Assembly (NCBI GenBank): GCA_015222055.1
Contig: JADFUR010000081.1
Location: 1 to 62,803 of the forward strand
Direction of reading: 5' to 3'
Source of the DNA: Bacteroidota bacterium
Lineage (GTDB): Bacteria; Bacteroidota; Bacteroidia; Bacteroidales; B39-G9
DNA length: 62,803 nt
Under the pieces are notes generated by a model that ran no database searches, was not told the DNA's origin, and was given only the letters and a program-made list of their open reading frames with translations. Positions 1 through 7,266 of the stretch are shown one piece after another. Numbering within the stretch: the stretch's first letter is position 1; each line of letters begins with the position of its first letter. A program made the position numbers and the translations under genes.

Positions 1-160
1 AAAGTGAAAAGGCTAAAGTGAAAAGGCTAAAGTGAAAAGGCTAAAGTGAAAAGGCTAAAGTGAAAAGTAAAGTAAAAAGTGTTTCGACATTATTTTTTTA
101 GTGTCTTTTACTTTTTACTTTAATTTTTTTAGCCTTTGTTCTTTGTACTTTAGCCTTTAA
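1..160. repeat. 14-bp tandem repeat (about 4.8 copies) with inverted copies downstream
   Basis: Positions 1-67 are a head-to-tail array of the unit AAAGTGAAAAGGCT, exact for four copies and then partial. The array runs off the window edge, so its full length is unknown. It decays into AAAGTAAAAAGTG at 68-81. Positions 104-158 carry the complementary words, for example ACTTTAGCCTTT at 147-158, so the region can also fold as an imperfect long hairpin. It lies just past the 3' end of the minus-strand gene that stops at 176. The same word family recurs at 3029-3120. No protein is supported here. Confidence 0.9.
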
Positions 161-175
161 AGACCTTACAAAAAC

Positions 176-1288
176 TTACCTAAAACTAATACCAATACCT
201 GCCGTAGCCATTGAATAGCTTGCATAAGTATAATCAACATGAAAAGTTACAACGGCAAATTTTAAACGTGCACCAATATTGTAACGAGGAATAGTAGTAC
301 CTTCAACATTATCTATTGACATATCAATAGGGTCTTTTATTACTTCGCTATCGCGAATAACTTTTTCAGCAAAATTAGGGCTTGTAGGATTTGTCTCAAC
401 AGCCAAAGTAGGATAATTACCTTTTAATTGTAAGTCGGTTGATGTAGAACTAAAACCAACACCGCCATAAACACAAATAATAGGCAGGTTAACAGATGCT
501 ACTAAATTAGCAGTATAACTTGTGAAAGTTAAATCAAGTTTTTGATTATCGAATGATTGAGTTGTAACAACATTAACATCATTTCCATAAATGTCGGGTT
601 GAAAATTAATATCGGCATTTGACGATAATTTAGTGTAACCACCCATAACAGATAAGTTCCAAATAGGAATAGATTTTAAGAAAGGTATCCATTGTTTTAA
701 ATCGTGTCGTAAACCAATCCCCCATAATCCTATTGAAGCACCGCTATTTTTAACGGTTGGCACATAACGACCCATAATTTCTGTACCATAAACCAAGCCA
801 ATACCTGCTTTTAACATTGGTAAAGGTAAGAAGCCAACCCCTGTTCCTTTGGGCATTTGGAAATCGGCAAGTTTATAAGTGTTTCCTAAAATTGTAGTGT
901 TATATTCCAATCTTGAACCATCATCACGTTTTCCGGCAGCGGTAGGAGTCATATTACTTTCACCGGTAGCTAAAGTTAACGATTCTAAGTTTAATCCATT
1001 TATATCAAATTCTTTATCTGCTGATGGAGCAAAAGCCATGCTTGTTGTGAGAGTAAGGTCAAAGCCTAATTTGCCGTGTACTTTTGCAGAATTATACCAA
1101 CCTCCATTTAAATCAGTTCCTAATATGTTTGCATAAGGAGTTAAATAAGCTTTAAATAATTTTTGTGCATCATTTGTTCCTCCTTGCATAAAATTGGCAA
1201 TATCGTCAAATTGTGCAAAGGTGCTTGTGGTAAATATTCCGAATACTACTATTAAGAATATTTTTTTTATTTTTAGAATCGTTTTCAT
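176..1288 (-). CDS. DUF6588 family outer-membrane protein
   Basis: This is a 370-residue predicted outer-membrane protein of unknown function. I chose the start at MKTILKI because a signal peptide follows at once (hydrophobic core, cleavage after STFA at residue 25). Upstream in-frame ATGs at 1294 and 1321 would only add a polar tail. The mature part has many short alternating hydrophobic and glycine-rich strands, such as the region around residues 160-200 with GxGLVYG and GLWGIGLR, and it ends in ISFR, as expected for a beta-barrel. The whole pattern, including the early FDDIANFMQGG region, matches what I know of the Bacteroidota family DUF6588. It is monocistronic, followed by the tandem repeat at the window start. 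The barrel assignment is inference; the family call is fairly secure. Confidence 0.75.
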   Translation of the reverse strand: MKTILKIKKIFLIVVFGIFTTSTFAQFDDIANFMQGGTNDAQKLFKAYLTPYANILGTDLNGGWYNSAKVHGKLGFDLTLTTSMAFAPSADKEFDINGLNLESLTLATGESNMTPTAAGKRDDGSRLEYNTTILGNTYKLADFQMPKGTGVGFLPLPMLKAGIGLVYGTEIMGRYVPTVKNSGASIGLWGIGLRHDLKQWIPFLKSIPIWNLSVMGGYTKLSSNADINFQPDIYGNDVNVVTTQSFDNQKLDLTFTSYTANLVASVNLPIICVYGGVGFSSTSTDLQLKGNYPTLAVETNPTSPNFAEKVIRDSEVIKDPIDMSIDNVEGTTIPRYNIGARLKFAVVTFHVDYTYASYSMATAGIGISFR

Positions 1289-1371
1289 AGTCATAGAGTT
1301 TAAGTTAATAAAAAATAACACTACTAATTTAAATCAATTAGTTAAAAAAAAAAAATTATTAAGCTAATACA

Positions 1372-2220
1372 TTAATTTGTTTGTAAAAATTCAGCTAATG
1401 TAAACGTTTTGTCTTCAATTATTCCTTTTTTAGTGTTTTTTAGAGAGCAACACTCGTTATATAAATCATGTTCGAAAAATAAGGTGTAATTATTTTTTTC
1501 AGCCTCAGTTAAAAAATTTTCTTTTTCTTTTAAAGTATCAAGAGGAAACAAATCGTAACTTGAAATATATGGTAAAGGAATATTTGCTACAACAGGAATC
1601 AAATCGCCAACATAAACAATTGTTTTACCATTATAATTTATGAAAGGAATTACTTGTCCCATAGTATGCCCATTATATAAGCGAATTTTTATATTTGTAA
1701 ATAAATTAGTGTTTTCGTCAATAAAATTTAACTTACCCATTTCAAACATAGGCATTAAATTTTCTATAGGATATGCAGGAGCTTCTCTTTTGTTTGGATT
1801 TATTGCCCAGTCCCATTGCTGTTTGCTTGTGTGATAAGTTGCATTTTTGAATGTAAGCTCAAATTCATTTTTTGAATTATATTTAATTCCGCCTCCGCAG
1901 TGGTCAAAATGCAAATGTGTTAAAATAACATCAGTAATATCGTCACAAGTAAAACCATTTTTTCTCAATGATTTTTCCAAGGTGTCATCGCCATTCAAAT
2001 AGTAATGTGAAAAATATTTTTCATCTTGTTTATCACCACAACCATTATCTATCAAAATTTTTTTTTCGCCATCAACAATCAATAAACATCGCATTGAACA
2101 GTTGCAAAGATTATTTTCATCGGCAGAATATTTTTTTTGCCATAATGTTTTTGGTACTACGCCAAACATTGCACCACCATCAACTTTAAAATTCCCGGTT
2201 TCAATTTTATATAATTTCAT
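1372..2220 (-). CDS. Metallo-beta-lactamase-fold hydrolase (quorum-quenching-lactonase-like subfamily)
   Basis: This 282-residue protein is a cytoplasmic metal-dependent hydrolase without a signal peptide. The family's metal ligands are visible: HLHFDH at residues 102-107 (the HxHxDH motif), His185 in NGHTMGQ, Asp206 in VYVGDL and His251 in FEHD. The length and motif spacing fit the MBL-fold group that includes AHL lactonases and related small-substrate hydrolases; the substrate cannot be read from sequence. The ATG is preceded by AAAGGAGAAAA (2224-2234, minus strand), a real Shine-Dalgarno sequence that is unusual in this window and supports the start. It lies 83 bp upstream of the DUF6588 gene on the same strand. 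Confidence 0.88.
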   Translation of the reverse strand: MKLYKIETGNFKVDGGAMFGVVPKTLWQKKYSADENNLCNCSMRCLLIVDGEKKILIDNGCGDKQDEKYFSHYYLNGDDTLEKSLRKNGFTCDDITDVILTHLHFDHCGGGIKYNSKNEFELTFKNATYHTSKQQWDWAINPNKREAPAYPIENLMPMFEMGKLNFIDENTNLFTNIKIRLYNGHTMGQVIPFINYNGKTIVYVGDLIPVVANIPLPYISSYDLFPLDTLKEKENFLTEAEKNNYTLFFEHDLYNECCSLKNTKKGIIEDKTFTLAEFLQTN

Positions 2221-2223
2221 GTG

Positions 2224-2234
2224 TTTTCTCCTTT
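2224..2234 (-). promoter_or_regulatory. Shine-Dalgarno sequence of the MBL-fold gene
   Basis: On the minus strand AAAGGAGAAAA ends a few bases before the ATG at 2220. Most starts in this window have only A/T-rich leaders, so this helps fix the start and suggests efficient translation. Confidence 0.6.
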
Positions 2235-2411
2235 GTAATTAATTGATATTTAGTTATTTGTGTTTGTTGTGATTTGCTCAATTTTAAATTTTAGGTTTGA
2301 ATTTATACATGTAAGATTTATTTTAATAAAATATAAAAATATTAGAATGTAAATTTAATAATTATTAAATTTAATAATTATATAAAATCAGTATTTTTAC
2401 GTTTTTAATAT

Positions 2412-3014
2412 ATGATAAAAAGTCATTACATATTATCCTTATTTTTATTATTGATATTTACGCTTAGCACAAAAGCTCAGGAAGAAGTCAAAGAAAAGAA
2501 AATGTATCTTCTCGAAGCAGTAATTATCAATAACGACACACTTCCGCATGTTAATTTAAGAGAAATAATTGTTTTACCACCCCGTAAGTTTACAAGTCGT
2601 GCAAAAAGAAAAAGATATTGGCGTTTAGTTTATAATATTAAAAAAGCTTATCCGTATGCTAAAATTGCAAGTAAAGAATTAATGAAGTTAAACGATACTC
2701 TTTTAACAATAAATTCGAAAAGGCAGCAAAAGTTTTGTATAAAACAGGCTCAAAATAAAATGTTTAATAAGTATAAAGATCAACTAAAAAAACTCACCAT
2801 AACTCAAGGTAGAATACTCATAAAGCTTGTTGATAGAGAAACAGGCAACACATCTTATTCAATTATTAAAGATTATAGAGGGAATTTTTCTGCCTTTTTT
2901 TGGCAATCAATTGCTAGACTTTTTGGCGAAAATTTGAAAGAAAATTATAACCCTCAAGAAGAAGACAGGCTTATTGAGGACATTGTTACAAGAATTGAAA
3001 ACGGACAGTTGTGA
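2412..3014 (+). CDS. DUF4294 domain-containing protein, exported
   Basis: This is a 200-residue protein of unknown function. An N-terminal signal peptide (hydrophobic LSLFLLLIF core, cleavage after STKA at about residue 22) is followed by the DUF4294 domain. The family's characteristic features are present: IVLPPRKF near residues 54-61, RYWRLVYNIKKAYPYA near 74-90, a basic middle part, and GNFSAFFWQSIARLFG near 162-177. DUF4294 is almost confined to Bacteroidota. The gene stands alone, divergent from the MBL-fold gene, and its 3' end runs into a purine-rich tandem repeat. TATTTTTA just upstream is a partial -7 match only. The family call is firm; the role is unknown. Confidence 0.82.
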   Translation: MIKSHYILSLFLLLIFTLSTKAQEEVKEKKMYLLEAVIINNDTLPHVNLREIIVLPPRKFTSRAKRKRYWRLVYNIKKAYPYAKIASKELMKLNDTLLTINSKRQQKFCIKQAQNKMFNKYKDQLKKLTITQGRILIKLVDRETGNTSYSIIKDYRGNFSAFFWQSIARLFGENLKENYNPQEEDRLIEDIVTRIENGQL

Positions 3015-3028
3015 GGAGGGGGGAAGGA

Positions 3029-3120
3029 AAATGACAAAAGTAAAAAGTTGAAAGTAAAAAGACAAAAGACAAAAGACAAAAGGAAAAAGACAAAAGTAAA
3101 AAGACAAAAGTAAAAAGTTG
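3029..3120. repeat. Purine-rich degenerate tandem repeat (GACAAAAGTAAAAA words)
   Basis: About seven imperfect copies of a 7-14 bp word built from GACAAAA and GTAAAAA lie between the convergent DUF4294 and elbB genes. The words resemble the AAAGTGAAAAG array at the window start. The open frames across it on the minus strand are low-complexity Phe/Leu strings and are not genes. Confidence 0.85.
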
Positions 3121-3184
3121 AATGTTTAAAGTTAAAAATTGTGTCCTTTGTGCATTCTTAGTGCTCTTTGTGGTTATCTTTTTT

Positions 3185-3847
3185 TTAATAATAATTATCA
3201 ATTAATTTAAGAATTGATTTTACCACATTATCAGCACCTTCACCAATTTGAGCTATTGATGCGTTAAGCATATAACAAGGATTTGTTACTATTCTGTTTT
3301 TTATATCAACAGCAACTTCTCCGTTGACTGTGTTTTTGTGAGTTGCACCCATTTGAGATACATCATTTGCAGTGTTTGCATCATTCCCGATTGTAAGTTC
3401 AACATTTGCTAAAACTTTTGCAATAATAACAGGCGATATACATAAAGCACCGATTGGTTTTTTTAATTTTGCCATGCTTTTTATTGCATCGGCAACTTCA
3501 GTGTTTACTGTGCAATTAATACCATTGAGAGCATAAGTACATAAGTTTTTTGCAGCTCCTAATCCACCCGGAAAGATTATTGCATCATAATTTTTTGCAT
3601 CAAATGTATTTAGAGCCAGAATATTACCTCTTGCAATACGTGCTGCTTCGACCAAAACATTACGGGTTTCGTTCATGTTTTTGCCGGTTAAATGATTTAC
3701 AACATCATGTTGTTCAATATCGGGTGCAAATATTTGATATTCAGCCCCATTTCTATCAATTGCATATAATGTTAATGTTGCTTCATGTATTTCAGAACCA
3801 TCATAAACACCACAACCCGATAATACAACTGCTATTTTCTTTTTCAT
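3185..3847 (-). CDS. elbB: ElbB-type DJ-1/PfpI superfamily glyoxalase
   Basis: This 220-residue protein is an isoprenoid-biosynthesis-associated glyoxalase-like protein (ElbB/YhbL). Signature segments run in order: VLSGCGVYDGSEIHE at residues 9-22 with Glu19, IFAPDIEQHDVVNHLTG at about 39-55, the IIFPGGLGAAKNL nucleophile-elbow approach at 90-102, and GALCISPVI with the presumed catalytic Cys136. Length equals the family norm. E. coli ElbB has weak glyoxalase activity; its physiological role, once linked to isoprenoid synthesis, is unsettled. The gene is isolated, convergent with the DUF4294 gene, with no isoprenoid gene nearby. Confidence 0.9.
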   Translation of the reverse strand: MKKKIAVVLSGCGVYDGSEIHEATLTLYAIDRNGAEYQIFAPDIEQHDVVNHLTGKNMNETRNVLVEAARIARGNILALNTFDAKNYDAIIFPGGLGAAKNLCTYALNGINCTVNTEVADAIKSMAKLKKPIGALCISPVIIAKVLANVELTIGNDANTANDVSQMGATHKNTVNGEVAVDIKNRIVTNPCYMLNASIAQIGEGADNVVKSILKLIDNYY

Positions 3848-4288
3848 GATTTCAAATTTTTTTCAATCATTAAAATTAAGATTTTTTTCCATTTTATTTA
3901 ATACATACTTGTTTTTTTTTATTTTTAGTGCAGATTTAATTTATTAGTATAATAAGCAGTTAAGTTCTAAAATTGAACTTAAGCTACTATGGGTTTGTAA
4001 TACGTAGCTTATTAATGTTTGAGTATTTTAATAACTTTCAGATTGCGAATTTGAAAGAGCTGACATCCGTCTGAAAAACTGAGACAAAGACTAATAAAAC
4101 ATACAAATACGGCAGATTAAAATGATAAAGACTTTCGGTCTTAATCGTTTAAGCAATAAAAATAAATTTTCCAAATCTCACAGATTTTAAAAATTATTCG
4201 CTTCAAAATGCACGATTTTTTGTGGATTATGAAAAAATACTTAACATAATTTTGTCAGTAATAATAGAATATGTATTTTTATTTGCTA
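3848..4288. other. Gene-free stretch with two linked inverted repeats
   Basis: There is no coding signal. At 3960-3982 TTAAGTTC and GAACTTAA form an 8-bp-arm hairpin with a 7-nt loop. It is immediately overlapped by AAGCTAC (3981-3987) pairing with GTAGCTT (4004-4010). Around 4130-4144 AAGAC-TTTCG-GTCTT gives a small hairpin. A candidate -7 promoter element sits at 4247-4254. Otherwise I see nothing. Confidence 0.6.
4247..4254 (+). promoter_or_regulatory. Candidate -7 element for the SGNH/MBOAT genes
   Basis: TAATTTTG fits the Bacteroidota -7 consensus TAnnTTTG. A TTTG lies 24 bp upstream of it, a little farther than the usual 19-21. It ends 34 bp before the ATG at 4289. Confidence 0.45.
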
Positions 4289-5725
4289 ATGAAAAATCCA
4301 ACAAAAGTATTATTTTTTTTATTATCTGTTTTTTTTATTCTGCTCATTATTTCTTTTTTTATGCCTGAACAAGGATTAAAAATTAATAATGAAATTATTT
4401 TTAGATTCCCTTCAATAAATAAATTTTTAGAGCCTAAAAAAGTTGAATATGCTGACATTACTGAAATTATTAAACACAATCAGATTGTTGAAGATACTAT
4501 TGTAATAAAAAAACAAGAAATTACTATTGATACTTTTCGGGTTGAAGCCGACAGCTTAAAACAAATAACTCATAAAATTGAATTTCCTCGTTACGATAAA
4601 TCTGTTCTTTATAGTTTTTTCGAAAGCATCAATAATAAAAATGATTTAATTAGAATCCTTCATTACGGTGATTCCCAAATAGAAGGCGACCGAATAACAT
4701 CATTTTTAAGGAATAAACTTCAACATCGTTTTGGGGGAAGTGGACCCGGTTTATTGCCTCTAATAATTACAAACACACAATCTCCTTCAATTTTTCAATC
4801 TTCATCAAGCAATTGGGAAACACATTCTCTAATGTCGAAAAAAGATACTGTTTATAATAATAATCGATTCGGAATATTGGGGAGTTTTTATCGATTTAAA
4901 AATATTTCTGATGCTGATAATGGAGCATGGATAGAATTTAACAAGTCGAATATTTCTTATCATTCTGTTCGTAAATTTAAACAATGCAGAGTTTTTTACG
5001 GTAATAATTCCAACAATGTAAATGCATTTGCATATAAAAGCAACAAAATGTTTTGGTTTGGAACAATGGAACCTTCAAATAAGATTAAAAGTTTTAAGAT
5101 TGATTTTGACACGACCCCCAATAATTTAAAAATTAAATTTAACGCAGATAAAAGCCCTGATTTTTATGCAGTTGCATTCGACGATGTGAAAGGAATTGCG
5201 GTTGACAATATCCCCTTAAGAGGAAGCATAGGAGATCTGTTTACAAGAGCCGACAGAGAACAGCTTAAGCAGATGTTGAGCATGCTTAATGTTAAATTAA
5301 TTATTATGCAATTTGGGGTTAATGTTGTCCCAAACATTGTGAGAAGCTATAAATATTACGAGCGAATTTTATATAATCAATTAATTGAAATAAAAAAGTT
5401 GCAGCCCGGATTGCCTGTTATTGTTGTTAGCGTGTCTGATATGTCTATTAAAAATGACGATTATTATGATTCATATCCAAATATTAAAAAAATTAGAAAT
5501 GCACAACGTAAGGCTGCATTAAAAGCTGACTGCTGTTTTTGGGATATGTATGAAGCAATGGGAGGGGAGAATTCAATGCCGAGCTGGGTGTTTGCCAATC
5601 CTGCTTTAGCAAAAAAAGATTTTACACATTTTACTTATCGGGGCTCTGAAATTATAGCTCAAATGTTCTATAATGCTCTGCTTTATGAGTATAATGTTTA
5701 TAATAACAGAAAATTAAATAAATAG
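4289..5725 (+). CDS. Membrane-anchored SGNH/GDSL hydrolase-family protein, partner of the MBOAT acyltransferase
   Basis: Predicted periplasmic SGNH-fold protein of 478 residues, probably the esterase/acetyltransferase partner of the following MBOAT protein. An N-terminal signal anchor (VLFFLLSVFFILLIISFF) follows MKNPTK; an upstream in-frame ATG at 4271 is also possible. Block I is HYGDSQIEGD with the nucleophile Ser129. A block III-like IMQFGVN lies near residue 340 and the C-terminal DFTHFTYRG supplies the Asp/His pair (about 444 and 447). The gene ends 2 bp before the MBOAT frame, so they are translationally adjacent. This arrangement resembles AlgJ/AlgX with AlgI, in which a membrane protein exports acyl groups and an SGNH protein places them on a glycan. 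Substrate unknown. Confidence 0.8.
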   Translation: MKNPTKVLFFLLSVFFILLIISFFMPEQGLKINNEIIFRFPSINKFLEPKKVEYADITEIIKHNQIVEDTIVIKKQEITIDTFRVEADSLKQITHKIEFPRYDKSVLYSFFESINNKNDLIRILHYGDSQIEGDRITSFLRNKLQHRFGGSGPGLLPLIITNTQSPSIFQSSSSNWETHSLMSKKDTVYNNNRFGILGSFYRFKNISDADNGAWIEFNKSNISYHSVRKFKQCRVFYGNNSNNVNAFAYKSNKMFWFGTMEPSNKIKSFKIDFDTTPNNLKIKFNADKSPDFYAVAFDDVKGIAVDNIPLRGSIGDLFTRADREQLKQMLSMLNVKLIIMQFGVNVVPNIVRSYKYYERILYNQLIEIKKLQPGLPVIVVSVSDMSIKNDDYYDSYPNIKKIRNAQRKAALKADCCFWDMYEAMGGENSMPSWVFANPALAKKDFTHFTYRGSEIIAQMFYNALLYEYNVYNNRKLNK

Positions 5726-5727
5726 TT

Positions 5728-7230
5728 TTGGGTTTTTTATTTTATTCAGATAGCAAACCATTAATGTTTACCCAATTATATTTTTGGATATTCTTTGCTG
5801 TTGTGCTCATTTTTTATTCTGCTATTTATAAGAACAAAGCATTACGAAACGCTTATCTGTTTTTTATAAGTCTGTTTTTTTATTATAAATCAGGAGGCTA
5901 CTTTTTTTCATTATTGATTTTTTCAACTATAGTCGATTATTTTTTAGGGAAATTAATTTATAAGTCAGATAAAAAACTGAATAAGAAAATATTTTTGAGT
6001 TTGAGCATAATTGTTAATCTTGGCGTTCTTTCTTATTTTAAATATTCATATTTTTTTGCAGATGTTTTTAACTCTGTTTTTGATACAGATTTTTATGTGG
6101 TTAATCTGCTGGCACAATGGACAAATAACATTACAGGTTCCAATTTTAATATCTATAAAATAATTTTACCGGTAGGAATTTCTTTCTACACCTTTCAAAC
6201 AATAAGTTACACTTTTGATGTTTATCGCAACAAAGTAAAACCCGTTAAAAATATTATTGATTTTGGTTTTTATGTCTCGTTTTTTCCTCAGCTAGTTGCC
6301 GGTCCCATTGTGAGAGCTGCCGATTTTGTTCCGCAACTCTATAAAGATTACAAACTCACCAAAGAGCAGATGGGAATGGCAATATTTTTAATTCTCAATG
6401 GCTTGATAAAAAAGATGTTTATTTCCGACTTTATCTCAATTAATTTTGTCGACAGAGTTTTCGATTCCCCGCTTTCTTATTCGGGTTTCGAAAATTTAAT
6501 GGCTGTTTATGGCTACTCGGCACAAATTTATTGCGATTTTTCAGGCTATACCGATATTGCTATTGGCGTTGCTTTGCTACTGGGTTTTCATTTGCCTCTT
6601 AATTTTAACTCACCATATAAGGCAGTAAATATAAGAGATTTTTGGCGTCGTTGGCACATATCTTTATCCTCGTGGCTCAAAGATTATTTGTATATTCCCC
6701 TTGGCGGAAATAGAAAAGGAAAAATACGAACCGGAATTAATTTACTGATAACCATGCTTATTGGAGGTTTGTGGCATGGTGCAAACTGGCGTTTTGTGAT
6801 TTGGGGAGGCATTCATGGCATTGCTATAATTATTAATAAATTATGGAATAAAATAAATCCATTTAAAACAAAATCGAACGGTCTGTCGCGCTTTATTTCA
6901 ATATTTGTAACATTTCATTTTGTAACATTTGCATGGATATTTTTTCGAGCAAAAAGTATGATTGTAGTTAAAAATATTTTCTCTCAGATGTTTAATAATT
7001 TTCATTTTGATTTGGTTCCTCAAATGATATTATCATATAAAACAATTTTTGCAATTATGCTTTTTGCTTTTATAGTTCATTGGCTGCCCGTTAAGGTGAA
7101 AAGTTTTTATAAACAAGCATTTATCAAGCTACCTGTTTACTTAAAAGTTTTGGTAACAGTAATAATTGTAATAATTTTATATCAAGTTAAATCATCACAA
7201 TTGCAACCGTTTATTTATTTTCAGTTTTAG
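5728..7230 (+). CDS. MBOAT-family membrane O-acyltransferase (AlgI/DltB type)
   Basis: Polytopic membrane acyltransferase of up to 500 residues with about 10-12 hydrophobic helices. The MBOAT core is clear: FFPQLVAGPIVRA near residue 190, FCDFSGYTDIAIG-like YCDFSGYTDIAIG near 270, NIRDFWRRWHISLS near 305, and GLWHGANWRFVIWGGIHG with His350 and His363, one of which is the expected catalytic histidine. The TTG at 5728 is chosen because the DSKPLMFTQLYFWIFF region looks like the conserved N terminus of this group; ATG at 5764 would give 488 residues. It transfers acyl groups across the membrane for O-acylation of a surface polymer, probably with the SGNH protein encoded just upstream. Confidence 0.9.
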   Translation: MGFLFYSDSKPLMFTQLYFWIFFAVVLIFYSAIYKNKALRNAYLFFISLFFYYKSGGYFFSLLIFSTIVDYFLGKLIYKSDKKLNKKIFLSLSIIVNLGVLSYFKYSYFFADVFNSVFDTDFYVVNLLAQWTNNITGSNFNIYKIILPVGISFYTFQTISYTFDVYRNKVKPVKNIIDFGFYVSFFPQLVAGPIVRAADFVPQLYKDYKLTKEQMGMAIFLILNGLIKKMFISDFISINFVDRVFDSPLSYSGFENLMAVYGYSAQIYCDFSGYTDIAIGVALLLGFHLPLNFNSPYKAVNIRDFWRRWHISLSSWLKDYLYIPLGGNRKGKIRTGINLLITMLIGGLWHGANWRFVIWGGIHGIAIIINKLWNKINPFKTKSNGLSRFISIFVTFHFVTFAWIFFRAKSMIVVKNIFSQMFNNFHFDLVPQMILSYKTIFAIMLFAFIVHWLPVKVKSFYKQAFIKLPVYLKVLVTVIIVIILYQVKSSQLQPFIYFQF

Positions 7231-7266
7231 GGTTTTTGTGGTAATTTGCTTTTTTTTAAAAAAAAT

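Noticed and set aside
1-68. 14-bp array as a possible CRISPR or origin iterons
   Set aside because: There are no spacers between units, and no replication gene or AT-rich origin structure is nearby.
2907-3201. Minus-strand frames rich in Phe, Leu and Ser between the DUF4294 and elbB genes
   Set aside because: They are translations of the purine-rich tandem array and of the end of the DUF4294 gene; the low complexity is not protein-like.
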